A DNA stretch of 57,115 nt from an uncultured Gluconobacter sp. (GTDB taxonomy: Bacteria; Pseudomonadota; Alphaproteobacteria; Acetobacterales; Acetobacteraceae), in NCBI GenBank assembly GCA_937880175.1, contig CALFLO010000007.1, positions 1 through 57,115 on the forward strand, in the 5' to 3' direction. The notes under the pieces were generated by a model that did not search any database, had not been told where the DNA came from, and saw only the letters and a program-made list of their open reading frames with translations. Shown piece by piece: positions 9,368-18,059 of this stretch; the first letter of the stretch is position 1, and each line of letters opens with the position of its first letter. Both the position numbers and the translations under genes were made by a program.

Positions 9368-10825
9368 TCAGTGATGGGCTTCAGGCGGTTTGGAGGGCGT
9401 AGAAGAAGAGGCCTTGACCTCGGTCGCCTGCGCAGTCGCTGGAGCCGGATTTGACAGGCCTGCCATGGCATTGATGACCTTGATCGCCTGCTGAAGCTGG
9501 AAATCCGTTGCAGGTTTCGTGGCATCGAATGCGGGCCAGGTGGCATCCGGCATTTTCGGGATGGACTTTGCAATCGGCGGAATATCGGTGCGCGGTGTCT
9601 CGTTCGTGCGGTTGCCGCCGATATTCGTCAGGATGTGGGACAGATCGGCCTCACGATAACCATAGGCATCGTCATCCTTTGTCTCTGCGACGGGGATGTC
9701 AGGCGTGATGCCCAGGCCCTGGATGGAACGGCCGGACGGCGTGTAATAGCGGGCTGTCGTAAGACGCACGGCACCCTGATCGCCGATGGGAATGAGGGTC
9801 TGGACCGAGCCTTTGCCGAAGGTTTTTTCGCCCAGAATGATGGCGCGGTGATGGTCCTTCAGGGCGCCTGCCACGATCTCACTGGCCGAGGCCGAGCCGC
9901 CATTCGTCAGGACAACGATCGGCAGGCCATTGGTAATGTCCGTGCCCTTGGCGTCCCAGCGCTGGTTGTTTTCAGCATGACGGCCACGGATCGAGACGAT
10001 TTCACCATCCTTGATGAAGTCATCCGAAACGGCGATGGCCTGATCGAGCTTTCCGCCCGGATTGGAACGCAGGTCAAGGATGATGCCGGTCAGCTTGCCG
10101 CCCGCCGCCTTGGCAGCCTGTGCCTTAAGTTTGTCGAAGGCAGCATGCATGGCGCCTTCGAGATCATCATCGAATTCGGTCAGGCGGATATAGCCGGTGC
10201 TGCCATACAGGGCCGACTTCACGATCTGGACGTGCACGATCTCGCGCGTCATGTCGAAGGTGAGGGTCTTACCGGTCTTGGGGCGCACGATCGTCAGGCT
10301 GATTTTCGTGCCCGGGTCACCACGCATTTTGCGGACGGCCTGATCGAGCGTGAGGTCGTCGATGCTCTTGTGGTCAACCATCGTGATGAAATCGCCGGGC
10401 TCGATTCCTGCGCGAGCGGCTGGCGTGCCATCGATCGGGGAGACCACGCGGACATGTCCGGATTCACCCTGAACCTGCAGACCCAGACCGCCGAATTTTC
10501 CGGAAATCTCGGTCTGCATGTCGTGGAACTGGGCTGCGGTCATGTAGGAGGAATGAGGGTCGAGATTGCCGACCATTCCATCGAGCGCGTTGTTGATCAG
10601 GTCCTTGTCGGAGACAGGATGGACATATTCCGCCTTCACTACGTCCATGACTGTGCCCAGAAGCGTCAGCAGACGCACGGTTTCCGCGCTGTTGTCATGG
10701 GAGATTTCACGGGCGAAGGCTGCGCCCGGAAAGTCGCCGGAGCCAGCAAGACGCAGGGCGCCCGGTCCGACGGCCAGTCCGGCCAGAAAGGCGGTGCCCA
10801 GCAACAGGCCACTGCGAAACTTCAT
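9368..10825 (-). CDS. ctpA: Carboxy-terminal processing protease (S41, PDZ)
   Basis: A 485-residue periplasmic serine protease. It has an N-terminal membrane or signal segment (residues 5-28), a PDZ domain (about 105-185, with GLGLQVQGESG) and an S41 catalytic core: the nucleophilic serine lies in SASASE at 311-316 and the probable base is K338 in GEKTFGKGS. The C-terminal ~100 residues are Pro/Thr/Ala-rich. CtpA proteases trim or degrade envelope proteins, often regulators of peptidoglycan hydrolases. The neighbouring EnvC-like gene fits that theme. Confidence 0.94.
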   Translation of the reverse strand: MKFRSGLLLGTAFLAGLAVGPGALRLAGSGDFPGAAFAREISHDNSAETVRLLTLLGTVMDVVKAEYVHPVSDKDLINNALDGMVGNLDPHSSYMTAAQFHDMQTEISGKFGGLGLQVQGESGHVRVVSPIDGTPAARAGIEPGDFITMVDHKSIDDLTLDQAVRKMRGDPGTKISLTIVRPKTGKTLTFDMTREIVHVQIVKSALYGSTGYIRLTEFDDDLEGAMHAAFDKLKAQAAKAAGGKLTGIILDLRSNPGGKLDQAIAVSDDFIKDGEIVSIRGRHAENNQRWDAKGTDITNGLPIVVLTNGGSASASEIVAGALKDHHRAIILGEKTFGKGSVQTLIPIGDQGAVRLTTARYYTPSGRSIQGLGITPDIPVAETKDDDAYGYREADLSHILTNIGGNRTNETPRTDIPPIAKSIPKMPDATWPAFDATKPATDFQLQQAIKVINAMAGLSNPAPATAQATEVKASSSTPSKPPEAHH

Positions 10826-10953
10826 GTGATCTCCATCCTCGGGAACGAAGGAACGTACTGGCCATCGTTGCCATGAAGGCAGACTAGGCCGGTTCGGGTT
10901 GCCAAATTATTAATAAACGATCCTACAAGGTCAGACGCGCTCGGCAAACCGGA

Positions 10954-12267
10954 TCAGAGGAACGGAGCGGGGCTGACGACCTGCGTGCCATGCCGGAGCT
11001 GGACAAAAAGCATCCCGTCGGCCGCAGGCATCTGGCCCAGTGTGGCAGCTTTCCTGATGCTTTGGCCACCCGAAACATTCAGCTGTCCCAGTCCGGAAAG
11101 CACGAAACGGTAATTCCGTCCGCAGTCGAGGATCAGCATCTGCCCGAAGGAGCGGAATGGGCCGGCAAATTCGACTCGGCCCGTGCAGGGCGCCTGTACC
11201 GGCGCGGAGGAAAGGGCGGCATAGGTAATGCCAGTTGCGGGGCCTGCCTCTGTCGACTGTCCCCATTGGACGGCCACATGGCCTGAAACAGGCGCATGGC
11301 CCCCGCTGCTGGAAACACCCTGACCTGCGGACGAGAGAGCCTGAGCCTGTGAGCGTGCGTGCCGGGCGCGTTCGAGCTGGTGCTGGCGGGTGAGGGCGGC
11401 GGCTTCCTTCTCCAGTTCAGCGCGGGCCTGGGCTTCCTGCTGTACCAGTCCGTTGATTTCGGCAGACAGGTCTGCGGCAGCTTGCATGGCGTCTGCAACG
11501 GCTTTTCGGGCTTTCTGCGCGCCCTGATCTGCTACGGCTTCCTGCCGTGCCGCAATCCGGGTCCGGGCTGCGGCCGTATTGCGATCGCGGGTCTGTTTGG
11601 CGAGCAGATCCGCCAGTTCTTTCTGCTGCTGCTCAAGATCGACCCCAATCCCGTGGAGTTCGTCCTCGCGGGACTGGAGCGTCTCGGCGCGTTTCCGGGT
11701 CAGTTGGGAGAAGCCACCGAGAATGGACAGGGCGGTCACGCTTTCTGATGCTGTTTCCGGCGAGGCCAGCAATGCCGCATCGGGTGCGATGGACAGGCGT
11801 GCTGCAACGGGAAGGAGGGGTTGAAGAGCGGCATTCTGTTTGCGGATATCGGCCTCGACAGCAGCCCGTTTGTCCACCAGTTCAGCGATGCTGGCCCTAA
11901 GGGTCTGGATGCGGTTCTGGGTCGTGTCCAGAGCGGACTGGGCGGTGTGGGTCTGGGCTGTGAACGCAAGAGTCCGTGCGGTGTCCTGACGGGCTCTTGC
12001 TTCTGCCTGTTCGGACGCGATCTGTCTGGTACGCAGGGCAGCAGCTTCTGCGACCTGTCGCTGTTCCAGCGCACGACGTGCGGCCTGTGCGCGGGCAAGG
12101 GCTTTTTGCCCCTCGCTCGGCGTTGTGCCCGATGTGGTCAGCGTCTGCTTTGCGGCATGATGGGCATGATGATGTGACGCATGATGCGCTGCCGCCCAGG
12201 TGGGCGACAGGAGCAGGGCAAGCGGCAGGACATGTCGCGGATCAGGCGCTTTCAAGCAGGGAGACAC
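10954..12267 (-). CDS. EnvC-like murein hydrolase activator with degenerate LytM domain
   Basis: A 437-residue exported protein: signal peptide ending near residue 27, a histidine-rich stretch (residues 28-37), long coiled coils (about 45-140 and 185-320), and a C-terminal LytM/M23 fold (about 330-437). The LytM part lacks the zinc-binding histidine and HxH motif of active endopeptidases, as in EnvC proteins that activate amidases instead of cutting peptidoglycan. ATG 12267 lies 26 bp inside the 3' end of gpmI, so the genes are coupled. Likely role: activating an AmiC-type amidase during division (family knowledge). Confidence 0.87.
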   Translation of the reverse strand: MSPCLKAPDPRHVLPLALLLSPTWAAAHHASHHHAHHAAKQTLTTSGTTPSEGQKALARAQAARRALEQRQVAEAAALRTRQIASEQAEARARQDTARTLAFTAQTHTAQSALDTTQNRIQTLRASIAELVDKRAAVEADIRKQNAALQPLLPVAARLSIAPDAALLASPETASESVTALSILGGFSQLTRKRAETLQSREDELHGIGVDLEQQQKELADLLAKQTRDRNTAAARTRIAARQEAVADQGAQKARKAVADAMQAAADLSAEINGLVQQEAQARAELEKEAAALTRQHQLERARHARSQAQALSSAGQGVSSSGGHAPVSGHVAVQWGQSTEAGPATGITYAALSSAPVQAPCTGRVEFAGPFRSFGQMLILDCGRNYRFVLSGLGQLNVSGGQSIRKAATLGQMPAADGMLFVQLRHGTQVVSPAPFL

Positions 12268-13774
12268 CTGTCATCGCGTCCGGCTGCCGAACGCCCATGA
12301 GAGCCAGCATGGTCGGCGCCAGATCAGCCAGACGTCCGTCATGGATGGTCTCGCCCTTTGCATGCGCCAGAATGACCGGCACCACGTTGAGCGTGTGGGA
12401 GGTATGTGCGCCGCCCGTCACAGGGTCGCGCATGGTTTCGCAGTTACCATGATCGGCTGTCACGAGCAGGACACCGCCCGCTTTGACAAGCGCGTCATTG
12501 ATACGGCCCAGCCCCTGATCGACTGTCTCGCAGGCCTTGATGGCAGCGGACAGGGAGCCGGTGTGGCCGACCATGTCCGGATTGGCGAAGTTCAGGACGA
12601 TCATGTCGAATTTGCCGCTTTCAATGGCGACGACGGCTTTGTCCGTCAGTTCGGGAGCGGACATTTCAGGCTGGAGATCATAGGTCGCAACCTTGGGCGA
12701 GGGGACCAGAATACGGTCTTCGCCTTCGAACTGGACTTCACGGCCACCGTTCAGGAAGTAGGTGATGTGGGGATATTTCTCCGTCTCGGCCATGCGGAGC
12801 TGTGTTTTTCCGGCCTTGGCCACCACGTCGCCGAGCAGGTCGTTGAGCGGCTCTTTCGCGAAAAGGACGCTCATATAGGGCGCCAGATGATCGGAATAAC
12901 GCGACATGCCACAGACCGATGCGAACTTTACCTTCCGGCCGCTGTCATATTCTGTGAAATCCGGAAGGACGAGAACGTCCAGAAGCTGGCGGATCCGGTC
13001 TGCGCGGAAGTTGCAGGACAGGATGCCGTCCCCATCCTTCATGCCGGCATAATTGCCCAGCACCGTGGGGAGAACGAATTCGTCACCCTTGTCGCTAGCG
13101 TAACTGGCCTGAAGAGCGGCGAGCGCATCGGTCGCATGGGGACCTTTTGCGTCCCGGATGGCGTCCACGGCCAGACCGACGCGCTCCCAGCGGCGATCGC
13201 GGTCCATCGCATAATAACGACCGCTCAGGGTTGCTACCTGTACGCTGTCAGGCAGGTCCGCGATGAATTTTCCGATGAAGTTTTCGCCCGAGCGCGGTGC
13301 GGTGTCGCGGCCGTCGCTGAAGATGTGAACGGCAACGGGAACACCTGCCGCGCTGACGATCTTGGCCAGCGCAACGACATGATCCTGATGGGCGTGCACT
13401 CCGCCGGGCGAGATCAGGCCCATGAGGTGACAGGTGCCACCCGAAGTCTTCAGGGCCGCGATGTGGTCAAGGAGAACCGGGTTCTGCGCCAGCGAGCCGT
13501 CCCGGGCGCTGCGGGAGATGCGGGGCAGTTCCTGCATCACGACACGACCGGCACCGATATTCAGATGCCCGACTTCGGAATTGCCCATCTGCCCGTCCGG
13601 CAGGCCGACGTCTTCGCCCGATGTTTTCAGGAAGGCATGGGGGCTCGTGGCCCAGAGGGTATGGAAAGTCGGGGTCTGTGCGAGACGGACCGCATTGTCG
13701 GAGTCATCCTCGCGCCAGCCAAAGCCGTCCAGAATGACGAGCATGACGGGGCGGGGTGTCAAGGATGCGGACAT
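12242..13774 (-). CDS. gpmI: 2,3-bisphosphoglycerate-independent phosphoglycerate mutase
   Basis: A 510-residue metalloenzyme interconverting 3- and 2-phosphoglycerate. The alkaline-phosphatase-like fold shows metal ligand D16 in LVILDGFG, the phosphorylated serine S66 in GQMGNSEVGH, GRYYAMDRDRRWER in the middle, and the C-terminal LVTADHGNCE metal-binding motif. Length is normal. First gene of the minus-strand gpmI-envC-ctpA-DUF610-rppH unit. A purine-rich ribosome-binding site (AAGGAGACATCC region) precedes the start. Confidence 0.97.
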   Translation of the reverse strand: MSASLTPRPVMLVILDGFGWREDDSDNAVRLAQTPTFHTLWATSPHAFLKTSGEDVGLPDGQMGNSEVGHLNIGAGRVVMQELPRISRSARDGSLAQNPVLLDHIAALKTSGGTCHLMGLISPGGVHAHQDHVVALAKIVSAAGVPVAVHIFSDGRDTAPRSGENFIGKFIADLPDSVQVATLSGRYYAMDRDRRWERVGLAVDAIRDAKGPHATDALAALQASYASDKGDEFVLPTVLGNYAGMKDGDGILSCNFRADRIRQLLDVLVLPDFTEYDSGRKVKFASVCGMSRYSDHLAPYMSVLFAKEPLNDLLGDVVAKAGKTQLRMAETEKYPHITYFLNGGREVQFEGEDRILVPSPKVATYDLQPEMSAPELTDKAVVAIESGKFDMIVLNFANPDMVGHTGSLSAAIKACETVDQGLGRINDALVKAGGVLLVTADHGNCETMRDPVTGGAHTSHTLNVVPVILAHAKGETIHDGRLADLAPTMLALMGVRQPDAMTGVSLLESA

Positions 13775-13842
13775 GGGATGTCTCCTGCAGGAAAGGAGGA
13801 ATGGAAGTCCTGCCCATCATGCCACCATTCCCCACAAATGCG

Positions 13843-13867
13843 AACGCCCGCCGAGAAGGCGGGCGTT
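13843..13867 (-). terminator. Hairpin terminator-like structure downstream of the CsbD gene
   Basis: A perfect 10-bp stem (AACGCCCGCC / GGCGGGCGTT) with a 5-nt loop sits 25 bp past the CsbD stop and upstream of gpmI. On the minus strand it is followed by only a weak T-rich stretch, so it may act with Rho or as an mRNA 3' end stabiliser. Confidence 0.6.
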
Positions 13868-13892
13868 GCATTGTGATCGGGGGTGACAGGCC

Positions 13893-14084
13893 TCAGAGCT
13901 TGTCGATGCCGCTCTTGACCGCATCCTTGGCGTCGCCCGTGGTTTTCTGGACCTTGCCCTTGAGGTTCTGGGCTACGCCTTCGCCTTCAAGTTCCTTGTC
14001 GTTCGTCACGTGACCGACTTCTTCCTTGACCTTGCCGGCAACCTGATTGGCAACGCCCTTGATCTTGTCTTCGATGGAACTCAT
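13893..14084 (-). CDS. CsbD family stress-response protein
   Basis: A 63-residue hydrophilic, lysine- and glutamate-rich protein of the CsbD family: IKGVANQVAGKVKEEVGH followed by an ELEGEGVAQNLKGKVQ repeat-like second half. CsbD-like proteins are abundant in stressed or stationary cells, but their biochemical role is not known. A GGAAGGATCC ribosome-binding region precedes the ATG. It stands alone, divergent from msrB, with its own hairpin downstream. Confidence 0.9.
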   Translation of the reverse strand: MSSIEDKIKGVANQVAGKVKEEVGHVTNDKELEGEGVAQNLKGKVQKTTGDAKDAVKSGIDKL

Positions 14085-14233
14085 GACCGGATCCTTCCGT
14101 CTTGATGTTGTGCATCCCTTAACGGATCTCGCCTCGCCGGGTTGCGTCCTGACAGTTTAAGATGCGTGACAAAATACGGCGGCGCTTTCATACATCGTCA
14201 GAAGACGCCTTTCAGATTTTCGGGAGAACCACC

Positions 14234-14650
14234 ATGACCCAGAGTTGCGGCCCGAACGGGCAGACCGCCGGCGGTTGCGGCGTTGGCCTGACACCGGAAC
14301 AGCGGCGTATCCTCCATGAACATGGAACGGAACGTCCTGGCTCCAGCCCTCTCAATGACGAAAAGCGCGCGGGGATCTATGCCTGCGCGGCCTGCGGGCG
14401 GGAGCTTTTTGCTTCGGAAGCGAAATATGAGAGTGGCAGTGGCTGGCCCTCGTTCTTCCAGTCCCTGCCGGATGGCGTCGAAACCACGCAGGACAGCCGC
14501 TATGGCATGGTCCGCACCGAAGTTCACTGCGCGAACTGCAAGGGTCATCTGGGGCATGTCTTTCCCGATGGTCCGCCGCCCACGGGGCTTCGTTACTGCA
14601 TGAACGGTCTGGCGCTCGAGTTCCGCCCGGCCGAAGGAGAAAAAGCATGA
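14234..14650 (+). CDS. msrB: Peptide-methionine (R)-S-oxide reductase
   Basis: A 138-residue MsrB that repairs R-methionine sulfoxide in proteins. Two CxxC pairs (C51/C54 and C99/C102) bind structural zinc, and C122 in LRYCMNG is the catalytic cysteine. ATG 14234 is preceded by GGGAGAACCACC, a better start than the upstream frame opening at 14162. Extra cysteines C5 and C15 near the N-terminus are unusual and could serve as resolving residues, but that is a guess. The stop overlaps upp by 4 bp. Confidence 0.94.
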   Translation: MTQSCGPNGQTAGGCGVGLTPEQRRILHEHGTERPGSSPLNDEKRAGIYACAACGRELFASEAKYESGSGWPSFFQSLPDGVETTQDSRYGMVRTEVHCANCKGHLGHVFPDGPPPTGLRYCMNGLALEFRPAEGEKA

Positions 14651-15285
14651 GTCAGGCGCTGCCGCCTATCCTTCTCGACCATCCGCTGGTGCGCCACAAG
14701 CTGACCCGTCTGCGTGACCGCAATACGTCCACGGCCGGTTTCCGTCGCCTGACGCGCGAACTCAGCCTGCTGCTGGCTTATGAAGCCACCCGCAGCCTGT
14801 CGCTGGCGCCGCGTCATATCGAGGCGCCAAGTGGCCCGATGGAAGGTGAGGAACTGGACGGCAAGAAGCTCTGTTTCGTCTCCATCCTGCGCGCCGGTAA
14901 CGGTCTGCTGGACGGGATGCTGGATCTGGTACCGTCCGCGCGTGTCGGACATATCGGTCTGCGCCGGGATCATGAGACGCTGGAAGTCAGTGAATACTAC
15001 TTCAATATGCCAAGCGATATTCCGGGCCGGACCTGCATCGTGCTCGACCCGATGCTGGCGACAGGACACTCCGCTGCCGCCGCGCTGACCCGCGTGAAGG
15101 CAGCCGGGGCCACGAACCCGATTTTTGCCTGCCTGCTGGCGGTTCCCGAAGGCATCGCCCATATGGCGGAGCTGCATCCCGATGTGCAGATCGTGACCTG
15201 CTCCATCGATAGCCATCTGGATGAGCATGGTTATATCGTCCCGGGTCTTGGCGATGCGGGCGATCGTCTGTTCGGCACACGCTGA
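14647..15285 (+). CDS. upp: Uracil phosphoribosyltransferase
   Basis: A 212-residue phosphoribosyltransferase converting uracil and PRPP to UMP in pyrimidine salvage. The PRPP-binding loop is LDPMLATGHSAAAAL (near residue 136) and the uracil-binding C-terminal region is YIVPGLGDAGDR. Translation is coupled to msrB through an ATGA overlap. A short imperfect hairpin and an AT-rich stretch follow the stop, but no clear terminator. Confidence 0.96.
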   Translation: MSQALPPILLDHPLVRHKLTRLRDRNTSTAGFRRLTRELSLLLAYEATRSLSLAPRHIEAPSGPMEGEELDGKKLCFVSILRAGNGLLDGMLDLVPSARVGHIGLRRDHETLEVSEYYFNMPSDIPGRTCIVLDPMLATGHSAAAALTRVKAAGATNPIFACLLAVPEGIAHMAELHPDVQIVTCSIDSHLDEHGYIVPGLGDAGDRLFGTR

Positions 15286-15378
15286 AAAAGCTTTAAAGAA
15301 CAGCGCACACGCTCTTGTGTGCTGAATCTTCAGCGGTTTTGTGGCGGGTATGGGGGCTCATCCTGAGGAGAGCGTTCC

Positions 15379-15666
15379 ATGCCTGCCTATGCCCTGTTCA
15401 TTCGTGAAAAGCTGGCCGATCCGGCCGAATTCAAAAAATATTCGGAAGTGGTTGGGGAAACCTTCAAGGGATTTCCGGCCAAGATCCTCGCCGCTTACGG
15501 TAAGCAGGAAAAACTCGAAGGCACCGAGCCTGATGGTGTGGTGATCATCGAGTTCCCGGATGCGGCTTCGGCCCGGGCCTGGTATGAAAGTCCGGCCTAC
15601 CAGAAAGCTGCCGCGCATCGCTGGAAAGCCGGACCTTACAATGTCGTTATCGTAGACGGGGTCTGA
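15379..15666 (+). CDS. DUF1330 domain-containing protein
   Basis: A 95-residue dimeric alpha-beta barrel-type protein matching DUF1330: YALFIREKLADPAEFKKY at the start, VVIIEFPDAASARAWYESP in the middle and a conserved C-terminal RWKAGPYNVVIVDG. The family has no established reaction. GAGGAGAGCG upstream is a good ribosome-binding site. It is 3 bp from the convergent ilvA stop, with no terminator between. Confidence 0.88.
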   Translation: MPAYALFIREKLADPAEFKKYSEVVGETFKGFPAKILAAYGKQEKLEGTEPDGVVIIEFPDAASARAWYESPAYQKAAAHRWKAGPYNVVIVDGV

Positions 15667-15669
15667 GGG

Positions 15670-16896
15670 TCAGTCGCGCCGGACGATGTAATGCCGCGCC
15701 AGATCAGTTTCGATCTGGTGCGCGTGTTCGGTGTCGCGGGCTTCCACCATCACCAGCAGTTCGGCCGTCTGAACAGACGGGGAGGCGAACAGGCGATGAT
15801 GAGAGACTTCGATGATGTTCCCGCCGTAATTGCCGATGCGGGTGGAGATGTCCGCCAGCATGCCCGGACGGTCGGGGATCTGGAAGATTAGTCGCAGAAT
15901 GCGCCCGTCTCGCAGAAGAGAGCGCAGGATAGTGTTGGCCAGAATGCGCGCGTTGATGTTGCCGCCCGAAAGGGGGAGGGCCACGCGCCGTCCCTTGAAC
16001 AATTCCGGATAAGCGAGAACGGCGGCAAGACCTGTGGCCCCAGCACCTTCGCAGACCTGCTTGGCCTTTTCGGCCAGTGTGGTGACAGCGCTTTCGACCT
16101 GAAGTTCACTGACGACAAGGATTTTCGAAATCTTGTTCCGAAACGCGTTCAGGCAGTGATCGCCAAGCTGCGTGACAGCAATGCCTTCCGCGATGGTCGA
16201 GCCGCCCTTCGTCGGGCCGTCTTCCTGCGGATAGTTTGACAGCGACGCATAAGCTTCGACCTGCACGCCGATGACCTCAACGTCCGGGCGAAGGGCCGCC
16301 ATGACGGTCGCAAATCCGCCGATCAGCCCGCCGCCACCGACGGGCACGACGACCGTGTCGATATCCGGCGCGTCCTGCAGAAGTTCGAGCGCGGCCGTAC
16401 CCTGACCGGCAATGACGGCCGGATCATTGAACGGATGGACGAGGACGCGCCCGTCCTGCTTCTGAAGCTCGGCAGCAGTCTCGCTGGCCTGCGCAAAATC
16501 GTCTCCGGCGAGCACGACAGTCGCGCCCCAGGCCTGCGTCGCCGCGACCTTGGTGGCTGGCGTGAAGCGGGGCATGACGATGGTCGCATCAATGCCGAGA
16601 AGGCTGGCCTGACGGGCCACACCCTGTGCGTGATTGCCTGCCGAGACGGTAATGACGCCACGTGCCCGTTCTCCCGGTGTCAGGAGGGCCATCTTGTTGG
16701 CCGCTCCGCGCTCCTTGAAGGAGCCGATCGCCTGAAGGTTTTCGAGCTTGAGCGTAATGTCCGCGCCTGTCAGCCGGGAAAGGGCCGGGCAGGCGATGGT
16801 CGGCGTGCGGACCACCGTGGACGCGATACGCTCATGGGCGCTCTCGATATCCGCGATGGTCACGACAGGAGTGGTGGACGTCAGGACGTCAGACAT
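15670..16896 (-). CDS. ilvA: Threonine ammonia-lyase, biosynthetic-type with ACT domain
   Basis: A 408-residue PLP enzyme converting threonine to 2-oxobutanoate for isoleucine synthesis. The Schiff-base lysine is K61 in GSFKERGA, the phosphate-binding loop is VPVGGGGLIGG, and residues 330-408 form an ACT domain with DRPGMLADISTRIG. The length and single ACT domain place it in the shorter IlvA/TdcB-like class. Its start overlaps the greA stop by one base, so greA and ilvA are one transcription unit. Confidence 0.93.
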   Translation of the reverse strand: MSDVLTSTTPVVTIADIESAHERIASTVVRTPTIACPALSRLTGADITLKLENLQAIGSFKERGAANKMALLTPGERARGVITVSAGNHAQGVARQASLLGIDATIVMPRFTPATKVAATQAWGATVVLAGDDFAQASETAAELQKQDGRVLVHPFNDPAVIAGQGTAALELLQDAPDIDTVVVPVGGGGLIGGFATVMAALRPDVEVIGVQVEAYASLSNYPQEDGPTKGGSTIAEGIAVTQLGDHCLNAFRNKISKILVVSELQVESAVTTLAEKAKQVCEGAGATGLAAVLAYPELFKGRRVALPLSGGNINARILANTILRSLLRDGRILRLIFQIPDRPGMLADISTRIGNYGGNIIEVSHHRLFASPSVQTAELLVMVEARDTEHAHQIETDLARHYIVRRD

Positions 16897-17369
16897 CAGC
16901 GATATGCGACCTTGAGGATTTCGTAAGTCCGGTCTCCGCCGGGAGCGGGGACGGACACGGTGTCACCGACGTCCTTGCCGATCAGCGCCTTGGCCAGCGG
17001 GGAGGAAATCGAGATCAGGCCCTGCTTGATGTCGGCCTCATGGACGCCCACGATCTGGTACAGGGCTTCCTTGTCGGTCTCTTCGTCGACGAGCTGGATA
17101 TGGGCGCCAAAACGGACGCGCGTTCCGGTCAGCGTCGAGGGGTCGATCACCTCGGCGTTGGAGACGATGCTTTCCAGTTCCAGAACCCGGCCTTCGATGA
17201 AGGACTGGCGGTCACGGGCGGCGTGGTACTCGGCGTTTTCGGACAGGTCACCATGTTCGCGGGCTTCGGCAATGGCACGGATGACGGCGGGGCGGTCAAC
17301 GCTCTTGAGGGTCCGCAGCTCGTCTTCGAGACGCTGCTGTCCCTTCGCGGTCATGGGGATCTTCTGCAC
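16896..17369 (-). CDS. greA: Transcription elongation factor GreA
   Basis: A 157-residue factor that rescues backtracked RNA polymerase. The N-terminal coiled coil shows the tip acidic residues in HGDLSENAEYHAAR (about residues 39-52) and the C-terminal FKBP-like half ends in GDRTYEILKV. Normal length. A strong promoter lies upstream at 17418-17446. greA next to carB is a common alphaproteobacterial order (recalled); here a small DUF2975/HTH module intervenes. Confidence 0.97.
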   Translation of the reverse strand: MQKIPMTAKGQQRLEDELRTLKSVDRPAVIRAIAEAREHGDLSENAEYHAARDRQSFIEGRVLELESIVSNAEVIDPSTLTGTRVRFGAHIQLVDEETDKEALYQIVGVHEADIKQGLISISSPLAKALIGKDVGDTVSVPAPGGDRTYEILKVAYR

Positions 17370-17417
17370 TCTGAAATCCTCGAAAAAGCGTGACTGAAAT
17401 TGAATGAATAGCCAGAC

Positions 17418-17446
17418 AATATAGGATTTCAGGGTGTTTTATGCAA
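17418..17446 (-). promoter_or_regulatory. Sigma-70 promoter for greA-ilvA
   Basis: On the minus strand TTGCAT (17446-17441) and TATATT (17423-17418) are separated by exactly 17 bp, an excellent -35/-10 pair about 50 bp before the greA start. Confidence 0.7.
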
Positions 17447-17460
17447 GGTGGCGCATTTTT

Positions 17461-17481
17461 ATTTATCGATAAGCGATAAAT
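17461..17481. promoter_or_regulatory. Operator-like palindrome, copy 1
   Basis: Perfect 8-bp arms ATTTATCG and CGATAAAT with a 5-bp spacer. It shares the core TTATCG-N5-CGATAA with copy 2 at 17509-17525 and lies just upstream of the -35 of the DUF2975/HTH promoter and 15 bp from the greA -35. Confidence 0.7.
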
Positions 17482-17484
17482 TTC

Positions 17485-17512
17485 TTGGCAGATGATGGTT
17501 GGGTGTGATTAT
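17485..17512 (+). promoter_or_regulatory. Putative promoter of the DUF2975/HTH module
   Basis: TTGGCA (17485-17490) and GATTAT (17507-17512) are spaced by 16 bp with an extended TG element at 17504-17505. Operator copy 2 covers the -10 end, as expected for repression. Confidence 0.55.
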
Positions 17513-17525
17513 CGTTTTTCGATAA
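17509..17525. promoter_or_regulatory. Operator-like palindrome, copy 2
   Basis: TTATCG and CGATAA arms with a 5-bp TTTTT spacer, the same core and spacing as copy 1, with centres 46 bp apart. It runs into the ribosome-binding site AAGGAGA (17524-17530) of the DUF2975 gene. Confidence 0.7.
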
Positions 17526-17537
17526 GGAGAAGCCATT

Positions 17538-18059
17538 ATGAAGACAGTTGATAGTTTGTGCCGCATTCGTCAGGTTCTGCGTGTTCTCTCTGGTATCTCA
17601 TCGGTGCTTTTCTGGAGCGGATTGATGCTGTTGGTAGGCAGCCTTCTGCTCGCGCCACTGCTCTACGTCTTCTGGGACAAGGCATCGCATTCGATATGGA
17701 AAGATACAGGTGAGATATTTGGTCTCATGCTTGCTGTTGTCGACCTGTACATACTGATGAATGTTTTAAGTAATTCAATTAAGATTGTTGATAATTCCAT
17801 TTCCGGAAAAATTTTTGCTCAACATAATTCGGAAATCATGTGGGTTATTTTCAGAAGGATCGTTTGTTTTTTCGGAATTGGCTTTTTCGGGGGAATATTT
17901 TCGAGCCTTCTTGATCCTGCAAAATACGGCCCGTTCCTGTGGATCAACTGTTTTTCGGATCTTGTTGATTCCCTGCTCTGTCTGGGACTGGTTTATCTTA
18001 TTGCCTTGCTTTTCGGGGTGGGCGTTCAGCTTCAGTCCGAAATCGATGAGGTCATCTGA
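17538..18059 (+). CDS. DUF2975 family membrane protein
   Basis: A 173-residue protein with four hydrophobic segments (about residues 20-45, 55-80, 105-125 and 138-165) and the family-typical ending GLVYLIALLFGVGVQLQSEIDE. DUF2975 proteins are usually encoded next to a small HTH regulator of the YozG type, exactly as here. Function is unknown; regulation of the partner from the membrane is a guess. Base composition is clearly more AT-rich than the neighbours, suggesting acquisition. It overlaps the next gene by one base (TGATG). Confidence 0.85.
   Translation: MKTVDSLCRIRQVLRVLSGISSVLFWSGLMLLVGSLLLAPLLYVFWDKASHSIWKDTGEIFGLMLAVVDLYILMNVLSNSIKIVDNSISGKIFAQHNSEIMWVIFRRIVCFFGIGFFGGIFSSLLDPAKYGPFLWINCFSDLVDSLLCLGLVYLIALLFGVGVQLQSEIDEVI

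Noticed and set aside
4333..10862. The 16-bp string GAAGGAACGTACTGGC present at 4333-4348 and 10847-10862
   Set aside because: A single 16-bp match in 57 kb is within chance expectation; one copy is inside a gene and there is no palindrome.
12200..13876. A 558-codon open frame opposite gpmI
   Set aside because: Antisense to an enzyme with all catalytic motifs; no family resemblance.
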